Source of the DNA: an uncultured Lachnospiraceae bacterium
GTDB lineage: Bacteria; Bacillota; Clostridia; Lachnospirales; Lachnospiraceae
Reading direction: 5' to 3'
Length of the DNA stretch: 64,000 bases
Assembly (NCBI GenBank): GCA_910579505.1
Contig: CAJTTZ010000012.1
Coordinates: forward strand, 70,731-134,730
This document shows positions 25,254-34,042 of the stretch, one piece after another. Position 1 is the stretch's first letter, and each line of letters starts with the position of its first letter. The notes below the pieces were generated by a model that was not told the origin of the DNA, ran no database searches, and worked only from the letters and a program-made list of their open reading frames with translations. The position numbers and the translations under genes are program-made.

Positions 25254-26600
25254 CTAAACAACACCCTGCGCTTTCATCGCCTCAGCCACCTTCAAAAAGC
25301 CTGCGATATTCGCGCCCGCAACATAGTCGCCTTCCTTGCCGTACTTCTTGGAAGCCTCGTCAAGGCTGTGGAAGATATTCACCATAATACCCTGCAGCTT
25401 GGAGTCTACTTCCTCAAACGTCCAGGAAAGTCTCTCTGAGTTCTGGCTCATCTCCAGAGCGGAAGTTGCCACGCCGCCCGCGTTTGACGCCTTGCCGGGG
25501 CAGAACAGCACGCCGTTCTTCTGCAGATACTCCGTCGCCTCCATGGTCGTAGGCATGTTTGCACCCTCAGCAACCGCGAAGCAGCCGTTTTCCACAAGCA
25601 TCTTCGCATCCTCTAAATCCAGCTCGTTCTGCGTTGCACAGGGAAGGGCGATATCACATTTCACACTCCATACACCGTGCTCGCCGTTCTTCTTCTCATG
25701 GTACTCCGCATTAGGACGCATTGCCGCGTACTCTGTCAGACGCGCGCGCTTCACTTCCTTCACTTCCTGCAGTGTCGCCACGTCGATACCGTCGGGATCA
25801 TAAATCCAGCCTGTGGAATCGGAGCAGGTCACGGGCTTGCCGCCGAGCTGCTGTGCCTTCTGGATCGCATAGATCGCCACGTTGCCGGCGCCGGACACCG
25901 CAATGGTCTTATCCTTGATGTCCTTACCGTTGCACTTTAACATTTCCTCTGTCAGATAGAGCAGGCCGTAGCCGGTCGCCTCCGTTCTTGCAAGAGAACC
26001 GCCGTAAGTAAGGCCCTTGCCTGTCAGCACGCCCTCATACAGGTTGCGGATTCTCTTATACTGGCCAAACATAAAACCGATCTCACGGCCGCCAACGCCG
26101 ATATCTCCGGCAGGCACGTCGGTATCCGCACCAATATGTCTGCAAAGCTCTGTCATGAAGCTCTGGCAGAACGCCATCACTTCTCTATCGGATTTTCCCT
26201 TAGGGTCGAAATCAGAGCCGCCCTTGCCGCCGCCGATGGGCAGACCTGTCAGGGAATTTTTGAAAATCTGCTCAAATCCCAGGAATTTAATAATACCCAG
26301 ATTTACGGAAGGATGGAAACGCAGTCCCCCCTTGTAAGGACCAATCGCGCTGTTGAACTGCACGCGGAATCCGTTATTCACCTGTACCTGTCCCTTGTCA
26401 TCCACCCAGGGAACACGGAACTGCACGATTCTCTCCGGAACTGTCAGACGCTCTAAAAGCGCATCTTTTCTGTAAGCATCCTCGTCCGCCTCGATCACCA
26501 CGCGCAGGGACTCCAACACCTCTTTTACCGCCTGATGGAACTCGGGCTGGGCAGGATTCTTCGCTACAACTAACTCGTAAACCTCATCAACATATGACAT
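25254..26600 (-). CDS. gdhA: NADP-dependent glutamate dehydrogenase
   Basis: From MSYVDEVYELVVAKNPAQPEF (AAGGAGG site upstream) the protein is about 448 residues. It shows the hexameric Glu dehydrogenase signature: GGLRFHPSVN, LPIGGGKGGSDFDPKGKSD (catalytic Lys), DVPAGDIGVGGREIGFMFGQYKRI, the Rossmann fold AVSGAGNVAIYAIQKAQQLG and a C-terminal NAGGVATSALEMSQN. The length and these motifs match the NADP-type bacterial enzyme (about 445-450 aa). It converts 2-oxoglutarate and ammonia to glutamate. Confidence 0.97.
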   Translation of the reverse strand: MSYVDEVYELVVAKNPAQPEFHQAVKEVLESLRVVIEADEDAYRKDALLERLTVPERIVQFRVPWVDDKGQVQVNNGFRVQFNSAIGPYKGGLRFHPSVNLGIIKFLGFEQIFKNSLTGLPIGGGKGGSDFDPKGKSDREVMAFCQSFMTELCRHIGADTDVPAGDIGVGGREIGFMFGQYKRIRNLYEGVLTGKGLTYGGSLARTEATGYGLLYLTEEMLKCNGKDIKDKTIAVSGAGNVAIYAIQKAQQLGGKPVTCSDSTGWIYDPDGIDVATLQEVKEVKRARLTEYAAMRPNAEYHEKKNGEHGVWSVKCDIALPCATQNELDLEDAKMLVENGCFAVAEGANMPTTMEATEYLQKNGVLFCPGKASNAGGVATSALEMSQNSERLSWTFEEVDSKLQGIMVNIFHSLDEASKKYGKEGDYVAGANIAGFLKVAEAMKAQGVV

Positions 26601-26808
26601 TGCGTTATTTCCTCCTTCTTGCTTGTATACATTACCACGTACCATTATAGTATGCCATATGGAAATCCACAAGATAATTTAGCGAATTAAAGTGTAAAAA
26701 TTTCCTTCGTATTTTTTATATATATTGTACAATAATACCAAAATACTTGTATACAACTTGCCGTAAACCAATAGTTTTCCATATAAAATGTGCGTAACGC
26801 GGCTTGAC

Positions 26809-27240
26809 TTACAGAAACTGTTTCAGCTCCTCGATACTCTTCTCCTCGAAATCCATCAGCTCTTTTGCCAGTTCCACGGCCGCATCCGTGGCCAGACTGT
26901 TGTGTTTTAAACTCTTCCACATGCTTGTAATCCCACGGTTGCTCCCCTGGATCATCATCTCCGCCAAATGCTCCGTACTGATATTTAACGCTGTATTCGC
27001 ATGTATGCTGCCCCTAAGCATCATTTCCCCGATCTGGCTGCCCCGATACCCCTCCCCGTCCTGCTGCAGGATCTGATCCAGTGCACGGTTGTGAATATCC
27101 GCGTAATGTAAGGACTGTCTGGACAGGGTCATGGAAAAGTCATCGTTTCCTATTTTGTCCAGAATGGTATCTATTGCAGTCATTCCCATCTGTGTACTTT
27201 TCTGTATTTCCTTTAAAACCATCTCGTCGTCATGTTTCAT
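26809..27240 (-). CDS. Conserved hypothetical helical protein
   Basis: The 143-residue protein is mostly alpha-helical with an amphipathic pattern (IQKSTQMGMTAIDTILDKIG; LAKELMDFEEKSIEELKQFL) and no hydrophobic segment. It looks like a conserved small protein of the Lachnospiraceae, without a known domain. It is separated from gdhA by about 210 bp that hold no other gene. Confidence 0.65.
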   Translation of the reverse strand: MKHDDEMVLKEIQKSTQMGMTAIDTILDKIGNDDFSMTLSRQSLHYADIHNRALDQILQQDGEGYRGSQIGEMMLRGSIHANTALNISTEHLAEMMIQGSNRGITSMWKSLKHNSLATDAAVELAKELMDFEEKSIEELKQFL

Positions 27241-27387
27241 TGACAGGGCTCCTTTCCTTTATACTGCAATGTGTATGCGCAGGGTAATCCTCCCGGACGT
27301 CTCTGCTTTTTTGCGCAAAAAGACAGATGAGAGCATTCACACCCTCATCTGTCCAGTCTTGCCATTTTATTCATTTTTAATCAGCGT

Positions 27388-28671
27388 CTACTCCACATAA
27401 TCCGATTTCACGTAGGCTGTTTTTCCATTATATTTTATCTTCGTCCAGCCGTCAGCCTGCTTCATAATTACCTCAAGCTTTTCCCCCGCATAAGCCGTAC
27501 CCAGCTTATCTGAGTTCTCACTCGCGCCGTTTCGGATTCTGACGTTTTCCTTAACTGTTACCGTGCCGGTCACTGTCGGGGACTCGGAACTGTTATCTGC
27601 CTGCTGCTCCTGCGACTCTTCATCGTCCTCGTTCTGCCCCACATCGGATGCCGCCATAGTCTCGGAAGGCTCCAGATATTCGCTCTTGATAAAAGCTTCA
27701 CCGCCGTCGTACTTGATCTTGCTCCAGCCGTTGCCTTTCTCTTCCAGAAGCTCAAATTCATCGCCCACAGCCGCCTTACCAAGCTTATCCGCCGTCTCGC
27801 TGTCGGAAGTCCTTATATTGACTACATCTATCGCCTTTACCTTGGTAACCACCTCGACAGGCTCTTCTTCCTCTGTCTCCTCAGGCGTTTCTTCCTCAGC
27901 CCCTTCTTCCGGCTCCTCGCTCTCCTCTGCACGTGCAAGCGCCTCGCCTACATTTTTCTCGATCTCTTCTCTCAGCTCTAACAGAAAATCGGCAAGCTGC
28001 GGATCTTCTACCACCATTTTATTATAAGCCTCGGCCGCCTTGTTATTCAGGTCAATCACATCACCCTGCAGCTGGATCTCCCGCATGTAATGCAGTTCGT
28101 TATCGCTCTCCTCACCGTCTTCATTGATGTAAAGCTCACCGTCCTCGTTGGTGCACACATAGTACGTCCGCATACCGGGAATCGGTTTCTCATAATCATG
28201 GAACTTTAGCTCCGCATAAACATATGCGATATACGTGCCTTCCTTCGGTCCCGCTTTCGTGTAAATCTCCAAAGGCGGATAAGAATCAATGTATTTGCTT
28301 GTCTCCGCCGCCCTCAGGATCTCTGTCGCGTCCATATAGTAGACCAGCTTTTCCATGGTAGCGGTATCGCCTTCCACCATCGCCTTGTAGTAGACGTCAA
28401 ACAGCTCGTTGATCCCCGGAACCGCATCTTTCTCCAAAGGCACTTCCGGCACGTCAAGCAGCGCTTCCTCTTCATTTGTATTTTCTTCCGGCGCAACCAC
28501 CGTTTCTTCCTGTTCTACTTTACGCTTATTTGCCTGTACCGCTATCACAATCGTCAGCGCAACACAGACTACCAAAATGACAGGAAGGACAATTTTGGAA
28601 TATCGTACCAGCCAGTTTTTGAACGCTTCAAACTTAGCCTTCAGACTCTCCCATATTGTATTGTTTGTCAT
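27388..28671 (-). CDS. Membrane-anchored protein with two SH3 domains
   Basis: The 427-residue protein has a cytoplasmic N-terminus, a single TM helix (about residues 28-47), and a long acidic linker. A middle region (about 70-230) contains a structured domain (ELFDVYYKAMVEGDTATMEKLVYYM). Two bacterial SH3 (SH3b) repeats follow at about 285-345 and 370-427 (VNIRTSDSETADKLGKAAVGDEFELL; VRIRNGASENSDKLGTAYAGEKLEVI). SH3b domains bind cell wall. It is a wall-associated lipid-bilayer-anchored protein of unknown role, related in design to the one at 34043-34978. Confidence 0.8.
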   Translation of the reverse strand: MTNNTIWESLKAKFEAFKNWLVRYSKIVLPVILVVCVALTIVIAVQANKRKVEQEETVVAPEENTNEEEALLDVPEVPLEKDAVPGINELFDVYYKAMVEGDTATMEKLVYYMDATEILRAAETSKYIDSYPPLEIYTKAGPKEGTYIAYVYAELKFHDYEKPIPGMRTYYVCTNEDGELYINEDGEESDNELHYMREIQLQGDVIDLNNKAAEAYNKMVVEDPQLADFLLELREEIEKNVGEALARAEESEEPEEGAEEETPEETEEEEPVEVVTKVKAIDVVNIRTSDSETADKLGKAAVGDEFELLEEKGNGWSKIKYDGGEAFIKSEYLEPSETMAASDVGQNEDDEESQEQQADNSSESPTVTGTVTVKENVRIRNGASENSDKLGTAYAGEKLEVIMKQADGWTKIKYNGKTAYVKSDYVE

Positions 28672-28742
28672 GTCCAGAACTCCTCCAGTCTCAGAATTTC
28701 CGGGACAATATCTGCATATCGCCCCGGAAACCCATAACCCTA

Positions 28743-28814
28743 TGCACCCGACAGGACTCGAACCTGCATCAAAGGCGTCGGAGGCCTACGTTTTATCCAT
28801 TAGACTACGGGTGC
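28743..28814 (-). tRNA. tRNA-Arg (CCG)
   Basis: Minus-strand cloverleaf: acceptor GCACCCG with CGGGTGC, anticodon loop CTCCGAC (anticodon CCG) and T-arm with GTTCGAGTC. The D stem (GTCT/AAAC) contains a C-A mismatch and the first anticodon-stem pair is T-T. These are minor departures but the overall fold is good. Confidence 0.85.
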
Positions 28815-28956
28815 CCGCCTTGATGAAACAGCATCTTCACAATTCAAAAAAATTGTTACAAATTTGTTACATCTTTTGTATCATACCGCAAGCGGGCACA
28901 CTTGTCAAGTAATCGCGTCTAAGAAATAATTTCCTAACCGTTCAACGCCTTCACAA

Positions 28957-29841
28957 TTACCTAATCTCTTCTATTTCCGATTTCTTCCGGCAATACCGGT
29001 ATAACCCGTAAGAAAGCACCTCCTCAGGCTCCACGTGGGTCCGATTGACCTCCTCCACCATCTGCCTGTAAACGGCATATTCCCTGACATGGTCATCTGG
29101 TATCAGCAGTACCTCATGGACAGAGCTCGGCAGAATCAGCAAATCACAGCCAAATTGCTCTGCCAGCCGCCCGATTTTTTCGGAATACAGCATCACCGAA
29201 GCACCGAAACGCTTTTCTTTGTTTGTCAGTACATACATTGGCATCGCGTCATCCTCCCGCACGAAGACACCCGTCATCTCCGCAATCAACTCCCGCATAG
29301 AAACAAGAAGTTCCGGCATCCCACGCTTCGTATTTCTCCCTGCAGTCCGATACAGCGATTCCGCATTCTGTTTCCACATCAGCATATGCTGCCTTTTAAT
29401 CGTAATAGAACCGCCTTTCACCACATCGTCCTCCATCGCATAGTAAAACACAATCGCCAGATCGTTCCACCTCAGATGGGGAGCATCCCGTAAAAATTTC
29501 TTATTCTTTTCAAAGCTGACCAGCTTATAGAAGATCCTGTCCTTCACCCTGCTGTAATCACGAAAAAAATCCATATCCAGATCCAGCGCCATGGACTGCT
29601 CCTCATGGCAGTTGATGATTCGGTCTACAAGCGCACTAAGCAGTTCGCCTTCCCTGTATTCCTGATATAGTCCTTCCAGGTAAATAGTAGGGAAAATACT
29701 GTCCTCCTGCCTTGTGATGGCTATCCCGGTCTGCTCCACGTCGTTGTTTTTCGTCACATGGAGCACCCTGATCTCATAGGCATCCCCCATTCTTTCCTGC
29801 AATAAATCCACGATATTCTCTACAAATTTTTGAAATCCCAT
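28957..29841 (-). CDS. DUF5688-family protein
   Basis: The protein from MGFQKFVENIVDLLQERMG is about 294 residues, cytoplasmic and without membrane segments. The pattern (ITRQEDSIFPTIYLEGLYQEY; KLVSFEKNKKFLRDAPHLRWNDLAIVFYY; DLLILPSSVHEVLLIP) fits DUF5688, a family common in Lachnospiraceae and often present in many copies. Its function is not known. AGAGGAAAAT before the ATG at 29841 supports this start rather than the longer frame. Confidence 0.8.
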   Translation of the reverse strand: MGFQKFVENIVDLLQERMGDAYEIRVLHVTKNNDVEQTGIAITRQEDSIFPTIYLEGLYQEYREGELLSALVDRIINCHEEQSMALDLDMDFFRDYSRVKDRIFYKLVSFEKNKKFLRDAPHLRWNDLAIVFYYAMEDDVVKGGSITIKRQHMLMWKQNAESLYRTAGRNTKRGMPELLVSMRELIAEMTGVFVREDDAMPMYVLTNKEKRFGASVMLYSEKIGRLAEQFGCDLLILPSSVHEVLLIPDDHVREYAVYRQMVEEVNRTHVEPEEVLSYGLYRYCRKKSEIEEIR

Positions 29842-29924
29842 ATTTTCCTCTTTCCCATTCTCTCCGGGCATATTGGATTTCTGTATTTGCCGCTTTCTGA
29901 CTCTGCTTATGCGCGCAAAAAGAA

Positions 29925-29954
29925 AGACAACATAGACCTAAGTCTATATTGTCT
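29925..29954 (-). terminator. Rho-independent terminator of efp
   Basis: On the minus strand AGACAATATAGAC pairs with GTCTATGTTGTCT (29942-29954 with 29925-29937), followed by TTCTTTTTG. It lies 26 bp after the efp stop codon. Confidence 0.85.
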
Positions 29955-29980
29955 TATGGGCTTTGATTCATGTGACAATC

Positions 29981-30538
29981 TTATACTCTGGACAAATACT
30001 CGCCTGTTCTGGTGTCGATCTTGATCTTCTCGCCATTTTCCACAAACAGCGGAACCATAACCTTCGCACCGGTCTCTACGATAGCGGGCTTTGTCGCTCC
30101 TGTAGCGGTATCGCCCTTAAATCCCGGCTCGGTGTCGGTGATCTCCAGCTCTACAAACAGCGGCGGCTCGATTGCAAACACATTGCCGTTGTAAGAGCAG
30201 ATCTTAACCATCTCGTTCTCTTTCACGAATTTCAGCGCATCTCCTACCGACTCCGCGTTCAGTGCGATCTGGTCGTAGGTCTCCGTGTCCATGAAATTGA
30301 ACAGGTCGCCGTCAGAATATAAATACTGCATGTCCTTTCTGTCAATGCGTGCCTGAGGGAATTTCTCGGTGGGACGGAAGCTCTTCTCCACCACACCGCC
30401 ATTGATGATATTTTTCAGCTTCGTTCTGACAAAAGCTGCGCCTTTGCCCGGTTTTACATGCTGAAATTCAATTATCTGATAAACATTACCCTCCATCTCG
30501 ACGGTAATGCCGTTTCTGAAATCACCCGCTGATACCAT
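29981..30538 (-). CDS. efp: Elongation factor P
   Basis: The 185-residue protein has the three beta-barrel domains of EF-P: N-terminal KOW-like domain with the loop KPGKGAAFVRTKLK (Lys32, the position that receives a modification in many bacteria), then the oligonucleotide-binding domains (EMVKICSYNG; ...PLFVENGEKIKIDTRTGEYLSRV at the C-terminus). It relieves ribosome stalling at polyproline. Size is typical. No modifying enzyme gene is adjacent. Confidence 0.97.
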   Translation of the reverse strand: MVSAGDFRNGITVEMEGNVYQIIEFQHVKPGKGAAFVRTKLKNIINGGVVEKSFRPTEKFPQARIDRKDMQYLYSDGDLFNFMDTETYDQIALNAESVGDALKFVKENEMVKICSYNGNVFAIEPPLFVELEITDTEPGFKGDTATGATKPAIVETGAKVMVPLFVENGEKIKIDTRTGEYLSRV

Positions 30539-30637
30539 ATTCCTTTCTCCTCCTAAGCTTTCACAAATATAATTCTTTTCTAGTTTATACTAAAAAAATC
30601 TATTTTTCAACCTCTTTCTAAAAAAACATAACATTGT

Positions 30638-31084
30638 TCAGCCCGCGCCATTCGCAAAACTGTTTAGAATAAAGTCGATTGCCTGCAGATAGCCTTCAAG
30701 GCCCTGTCCGTAAATCTGTTTGTCACAGACCGGTGCCGTCACCGATACTTTGCGGAAGTCCTCCCTCTGCGTGATATCGGATATATGGATCTCCACCTTA
30801 GGTACGGTAATGCTTGCCAGCGCGTCCCGGATGGCATAGCTGTAGTGGGTGAACGCGCCCGGGTTGATCACAATCCCTTCCGTGCCGTCGAAATAGGCGT
30901 CCTGAATCCGGTCGATTATCGCGCCCTCATGGTTACTCTGAAACACCTCTATGGTGCTGCCAGTCTCCTCCCCCTTTTTCGCGATCATGTGCAGTAAATA
31001 ATCATAATCCTGCGTGCCGTACACGCTCTTCTCCCGAATCCCCAAAAAATTCAGGTTCGGCCCGTTAACCACCAGTATCTTCAT
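30638..31084 (-). CDS. aroQ: 3-dehydroquinate dehydratase, type II
   Basis: The 148-residue protein starts MKILVVNGPNLNFLGIREKSVYG and has the catalytic His in INPGAFTHYSYAIRDAL and the conserved EIHISDI segment of type II dehydroquinases, which convert 3-dehydroquinate to 3-dehydroshikimate in the shikimate pathway. It lies 3 bp after the shikimate kinase and belongs to an aro operon with aroE upstream. Confidence 0.95.
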   Translation of the reverse strand: MKILVVNGPNLNFLGIREKSVYGTQDYDYLLHMIAKKGEETGSTIEVFQSNHEGAIIDRIQDAYFDGTEGIVINPGAFTHYSYAIRDALASITVPKVEIHISDITQREDFRKVSVTAPVCDKQIYGQGLEGYLQAIDFILNSFANGAG

Positions 31085-31087
31085 CTC

Positions 31088-31624
31088 TCATCCCTCCGCT
31101 AAAACCGTTCTTTCCTTCTCGTTTACCAGTTCTTCTATCTCGTCCAAAATCTGCGGAAAACTTTTGCCGTCCACAGTGACCACCGCGTCCGCCGCCGCCC
31201 TGTAATAAGGATCTCTCTCCTTTATAAGCGTCTCTATTTTCTTAAGCGGATCATCCACCTGCAATAGCGGTCTTGTTTTGTCGTCCTTCACCCTTTCATA
31301 AATCGTCCAGCCCTCGGCGCACAGATAAAAGACCTGTCCCAGTTCATGCAGAAGCGCCCTGTTTTCCTCCCGCACCGGCAGTCCTCCGCCCACCGATATA
31401 ATCTGGTTATTCGCGCTGTCTTTCAGCTTTCGTAAGATTGCCGTCTCCCTGTCCCGGAAATACGCCTCTCCATCTTCCGCAAAAATCTCCGATATGGTTC
31501 TGTTCTCCTCTTTCTCTATTTCCTTATCCGTATCTATGATCGTCCGCCGCAGTCGGTAAGACAGGCGCAGTCCTACCGTAGACTTGCCGCAGCCCATAAA
31601 CCCGATCAGTATGACATTTCCCAT
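31088..31624 (-). CDS. aroK: Shikimate kinase
   Basis: From MGNVILIGFMGCGKSTVGLRLSYRL the enzyme is about 178 residues. Walker A GFMGCGKST, shikimate-binding DTDKEIE, GGGLPVRE and the lid RDPYYRAAADAVV are present. The start follows GGAGGAAAAC directly; the longer open frame reads through the aroE intergenic region and has no support. It phosphorylates shikimate at position 3. Confidence 0.95.
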   Translation of the reverse strand: MGNVILIGFMGCGKSTVGLRLSYRLRRTIIDTDKEIEKEENRTISEIFAEDGEAYFRDRETAILRKLKDSANNQIISVGGGLPVREENRALLHELGQVFYLCAEGWTIYERVKDDKTRPLLQVDDPLKKIETLIKERDPYYRAAADAVVTVDGKSFPQILDEIEELVNEKERTVLAEG

Positions 31625-31692
31625 GTTTTCCTCCATGTCAGGACAGTATGCCGAAGTGGCATGCCCTTTTTCCGCCGTACATTCCAGATAAA

Positions 31693-32556
31693 TTATCCAA
31701 ACTGTTCTCTTAATTTCTCGTAAACCACATTCGCATCCTCCTCGGACACCCTTACCCCGTTCCACAGTTCATAGGCGATGACCCCCTGATAGAGCAGCAT
31801 CTTCAGCCCATTATATGCATGACCGCCATTCTCCTTCACCAGTCTCATAAAGCGCGTCTCCCACGGACTGTAAATCAGGTCAAATCCTGTATGTACTTTT
31901 TTATAAAATCTTTCATCGTCAATCACCACATCATCCACATGCGGCGCAAGCCCCACGGAAGTTCCCTGAATCGCCAGAAATTTCCGATCCGGCAGACTGT
32001 CGAAATCAGCCAGCGCCATCGGATAAATCACCTGACGCTTTGCCGCGCTGTTTACCTCTTCGGCCACTTTCTGCGCCCTTTCCGCCGTGCGGTTCAAAAG
32101 ATAAACCCGCTTCGCTCCTTTTACCGCACACAGATATGCCACTGCCCGCGACGCGCCTCCCGCGCCCAGCAGAATAATCTCCTCGTCCGCGATCCGTATG
32201 CCCTCTGTCGTCATAGCGCGGTAAAGCCCTTCCATATCCGTATTATAACCCTTGAATCCGCCAGGCACCGACACCAGTGTATTGACCGCGCCGATTGATG
32301 CCGCCAGAGAATCCACTTCCCGAAGGCAGGGAATCACCTCTCCTTTATAGGGAACCGTCACATTGAGCCCCAAAATCTGCAGCGCCGACGCCCCGGAAAC
32401 CGCTTCCCCGATCCGTCCCTTCTCCACGGGAAAAGGCACGTACACCAGATTATGCCCGAATCTTTCCGCCAGCGTGTTATGAATTACCGGCGAAAGCGTA
32501 TGCTCCACCGGATTCCCGATCAGCCCACAGGTTCTTGTCCTGCCGTCTATTTTCAT
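31693..32556 (-). CDS. aroE: Shikimate dehydrogenase
   Basis: From MKIDGRTRTCGLIGNPVEHTLSP the protein is about 287 residues. It carries the shikimate-binding pocket (TVPYKGEVIPCL with Lys; NTDMEGLYRAM), the NADP Rossmann motif ILLGAGGASRAVAYLCAVKGA and TSVGLAP. GGAGG precedes the ATG at 32556. It reduces 3-dehydroshikimate to shikimate. It overlaps the end of the YqeG-type gene by 4 bp, so these genes form one operon. Confidence 0.95.
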   Translation of the reverse strand: MKIDGRTRTCGLIGNPVEHTLSPVIHNTLAERFGHNLVYVPFPVEKGRIGEAVSGASALQILGLNVTVPYKGEVIPCLREVDSLAASIGAVNTLVSVPGGFKGYNTDMEGLYRAMTTEGIRIADEEIILLGAGGASRAVAYLCAVKGAKRVYLLNRTAERAQKVAEEVNSAAKRQVIYPMALADFDSLPDRKFLAIQGTSVGLAPHVDDVVIDDERFYKKVHTGFDLIYSPWETRFMRLVKENGGHAYNGLKMLLYQGVIAYELWNGVRVSEEDANVVYEKLREQFG

Positions 32557-33086
32557 CTGTTTTTTCCTCCACACCCGCTCCGCTTTTTCAAGGATCTTCT
32601 GTAAAAGAACAGTACAATCCACTCGAGACGTCTCTTTATGACAATCTGAATTTCCTCTTTCGGATGAATGGGTTTGACCAGATAGGTCAATATACCCGTC
32701 CGTTTTGCCCCCCACACATCCGTAAAAAGCTGGTCTCCCACAAAAAGCGTGGTGGAAGGCTCCGTTTTCATCAGCTCCATGGCGCGCAGATAGCCCTTTT
32801 TCCCCGGTTTCCCCGCCTTATAAATATAGCGCGAATGTACTTTATCGTTAAACATCTTCACTCTCGGTTCTTTGTTGTTGGACAAAAGTACGCTCTCAAA
32901 CCCTATCGACCTCAGCCTTTCAAAGAGGGCAATGCTGCGCGCGTCGGCAGGCGCACCGTGGGGCACAAGCGTATTGTCGATATCAAATATGACGCCCCGG
33001 AAACCCTCCCGGTATAACGCCTCAAAATCAATTTCATATGTAGAATCCAGATATACATCCGGGTAAAAGCATGTAAGCCCTGCCAT
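32553..33086 (-). CDS. YqeG-family HAD phosphatase
   Basis: The 177-residue protein is a HAD IIIA-type phosphatase of the YqeG family. It shows DIDNTLVPHGAP (motif I, DxD nucleophile and acid), LLSNNKEPRVKMF (motif II), KPGKKGYLRAMEL (motif III) and LFVGDQLFTDVWGAKRTGILTYLVKPI (motif IV). It resembles phosphatidylglycerophosphate phosphatases and may act on lipid or nucleotide phosphates. It heads the aro cluster. Confidence 0.9.
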   Translation of the reverse strand: MAGLTCFYPDVYLDSTYEIDFEALYREGFRGVIFDIDNTLVPHGAPADARSIALFERLRSIGFESVLLSNNKEPRVKMFNDKVHSRYIYKAGKPGKKGYLRAMELMKTEPSTTLFVGDQLFTDVWGAKRTGILTYLVKPIHPKEEIQIVIKRRLEWIVLFFYRRSLKKRSGCGGKNR

Positions 33087-33164
33087 CGTTGTGCTCCTTC
33101 TAAGTCTGCTCGCAGTGCAGCTTGAAAAACACCCCGCAATTACGCAAGGTGTTTTATTCGCCGT

Positions 33165-33617
33165 CTATTTGTCCAGCACGTTTTTCAGTTCTTCCATAAA
33201 GGTGTTGATATCCTTAAACTCCCTGTAGACAGAAGCGAACCTGACATAGGCAACCGCCTCTAAATCCTTGAGTTTATTCATAACGAGCTCACCGATCACC
33301 TGGCTTGGAATTTCTTTTTCTTCCCGGTTAAAGATTTCCGTCTCCACCTCGTCCACCAGCTGGTTAATCTGGTTTGCACTGATAGGTCTCTTATGACAGG
33401 CCCTTAACACACCCGCCTCAATTTTGGATCTGTCGTAGGTCTCCCTGTTATTGTCCTTTTTAATGACAATAAGTGGTATCGTCTCCACCTTCTCATAAGT
33501 AGTAAACCGCTTGTCACACTCGTCGCACACGCGCCGTCTGCGGATAGAACTGTTGTCCTCCGCCGGCCTGCTGTCGATTACTCTCGTATTTTCATGACCA
33601 CAAAATGGGCATTTCAT
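33165..33617 (-). CDS. nrdR: Transcriptional repressor NrdR
   Basis: From MKCPFCGHENTRVIDSRPAEDNSSIRR the protein is about 150 residues. It has an N-terminal zinc ribbon (CPFC at 3-6 and CDEC further on) and an ATP-cone domain (ETIPLIVIKKDNNRETYDRSKI...). NrdR senses dATP/ATP and represses ribonucleotide reductase genes. A longer frame upstream exists but MKCPFC is the family start. The prophage 2 kb away carries its own class III reductase with an ATP cone. Confidence 0.95.
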   Translation of the reverse strand: MKCPFCGHENTRVIDSRPAEDNSSIRRRRVCDECDKRFTTYEKVETIPLIVIKKDNNRETYDRSKIEAGVLRACHKRPISANQINQLVDEVETEIFNREEKEIPSQVIGELVMNKLKDLEAVAYVRFASVYREFKDINTFMEELKNVLDK

Positions 33618-33729
33618 CCCGGATATCCTCCTTATCCACCTGTACTTGAGCCACAGACAGATCGCTGCACTCAATATGATTATTATAGGATAAAATGTTC
33701 ATTATGTCAACTATCTTATGGAAACCAAA

Positions 33730-33963
33730 TTACAGACAGATGTCCACCACAATTATATCCGGTCCGATCTTTTTGATGTCTTTATAGCAGATCACATAGT
33801 CCGGCTCGCTGCCAAACAGTCCGCACCATTTATTGTCTCCCGGAATAATCAGCTTGAAAATCTGTCCCGTGCACTCGTCAAACTCAAAATCGCTCACTTT
33901 TCCCAGCCGTTCACAGTTTTTCAGGTTGATGACTTCCTTTTTCTTTAATTCCGAAAATAACAT
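33730..33963 (-). CDS. YlmC/YmxH-family PRC-barrel sporulation protein
   Basis: The 77-residue protein MLFSELKKKEVINLKNCERLG has the compact beta pattern of the YlmC/YmxH PRC-barrel family (QIFKLIIPGD; VICYKDIKKIGPDIIVVDI). In sporulating Firmicutes this gene sits close to sigG, as here (1.2 kb away), and is a forespore-associated protein of unclear function. Its ribosome binding site is buried in a strong hairpin at 33964-34017. Confidence 0.85.
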   Translation of the reverse strand: MLFSELKKKEVINLKNCERLGKVSDFEFDECTGQIFKLIIPGDNKWCGLFGSEPDYVICYKDIKKIGPDIIVVDICL

Positions 33964-34017
33964 AGGAACCTCCCCGGGCTTTTTATTATCATATGTCCCA
34001 GCCCGGAAAAGGTTCCT
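33964..34017 (-). promoter_or_regulatory. Hairpin sequestering the ylmC ribosome binding site
   Basis: In the transcript AGGAACCT pairs with AGGTTCCT and CCGGGCT with AGCCCGG, a 15-bp stem with an internal loop. The Shine-Dalgarno sequence GGGGAGG lies within the 3' arm and the stem ends at the ylmC ATG. Translation should be low unless the stem is opened. It may also serve as the 3' end of the upstream SH3 gene transcript. Confidence 0.65.
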
Positions 34018-34042
34018 GTCAGATTGTCCTGTTTGAAAAACG

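Noticed and set aside
25069..28814. tRNA genes as possible integration sites
   Set aside because: No integrase or repeated tRNA 3' end lies next to them; the element border is in sigG.
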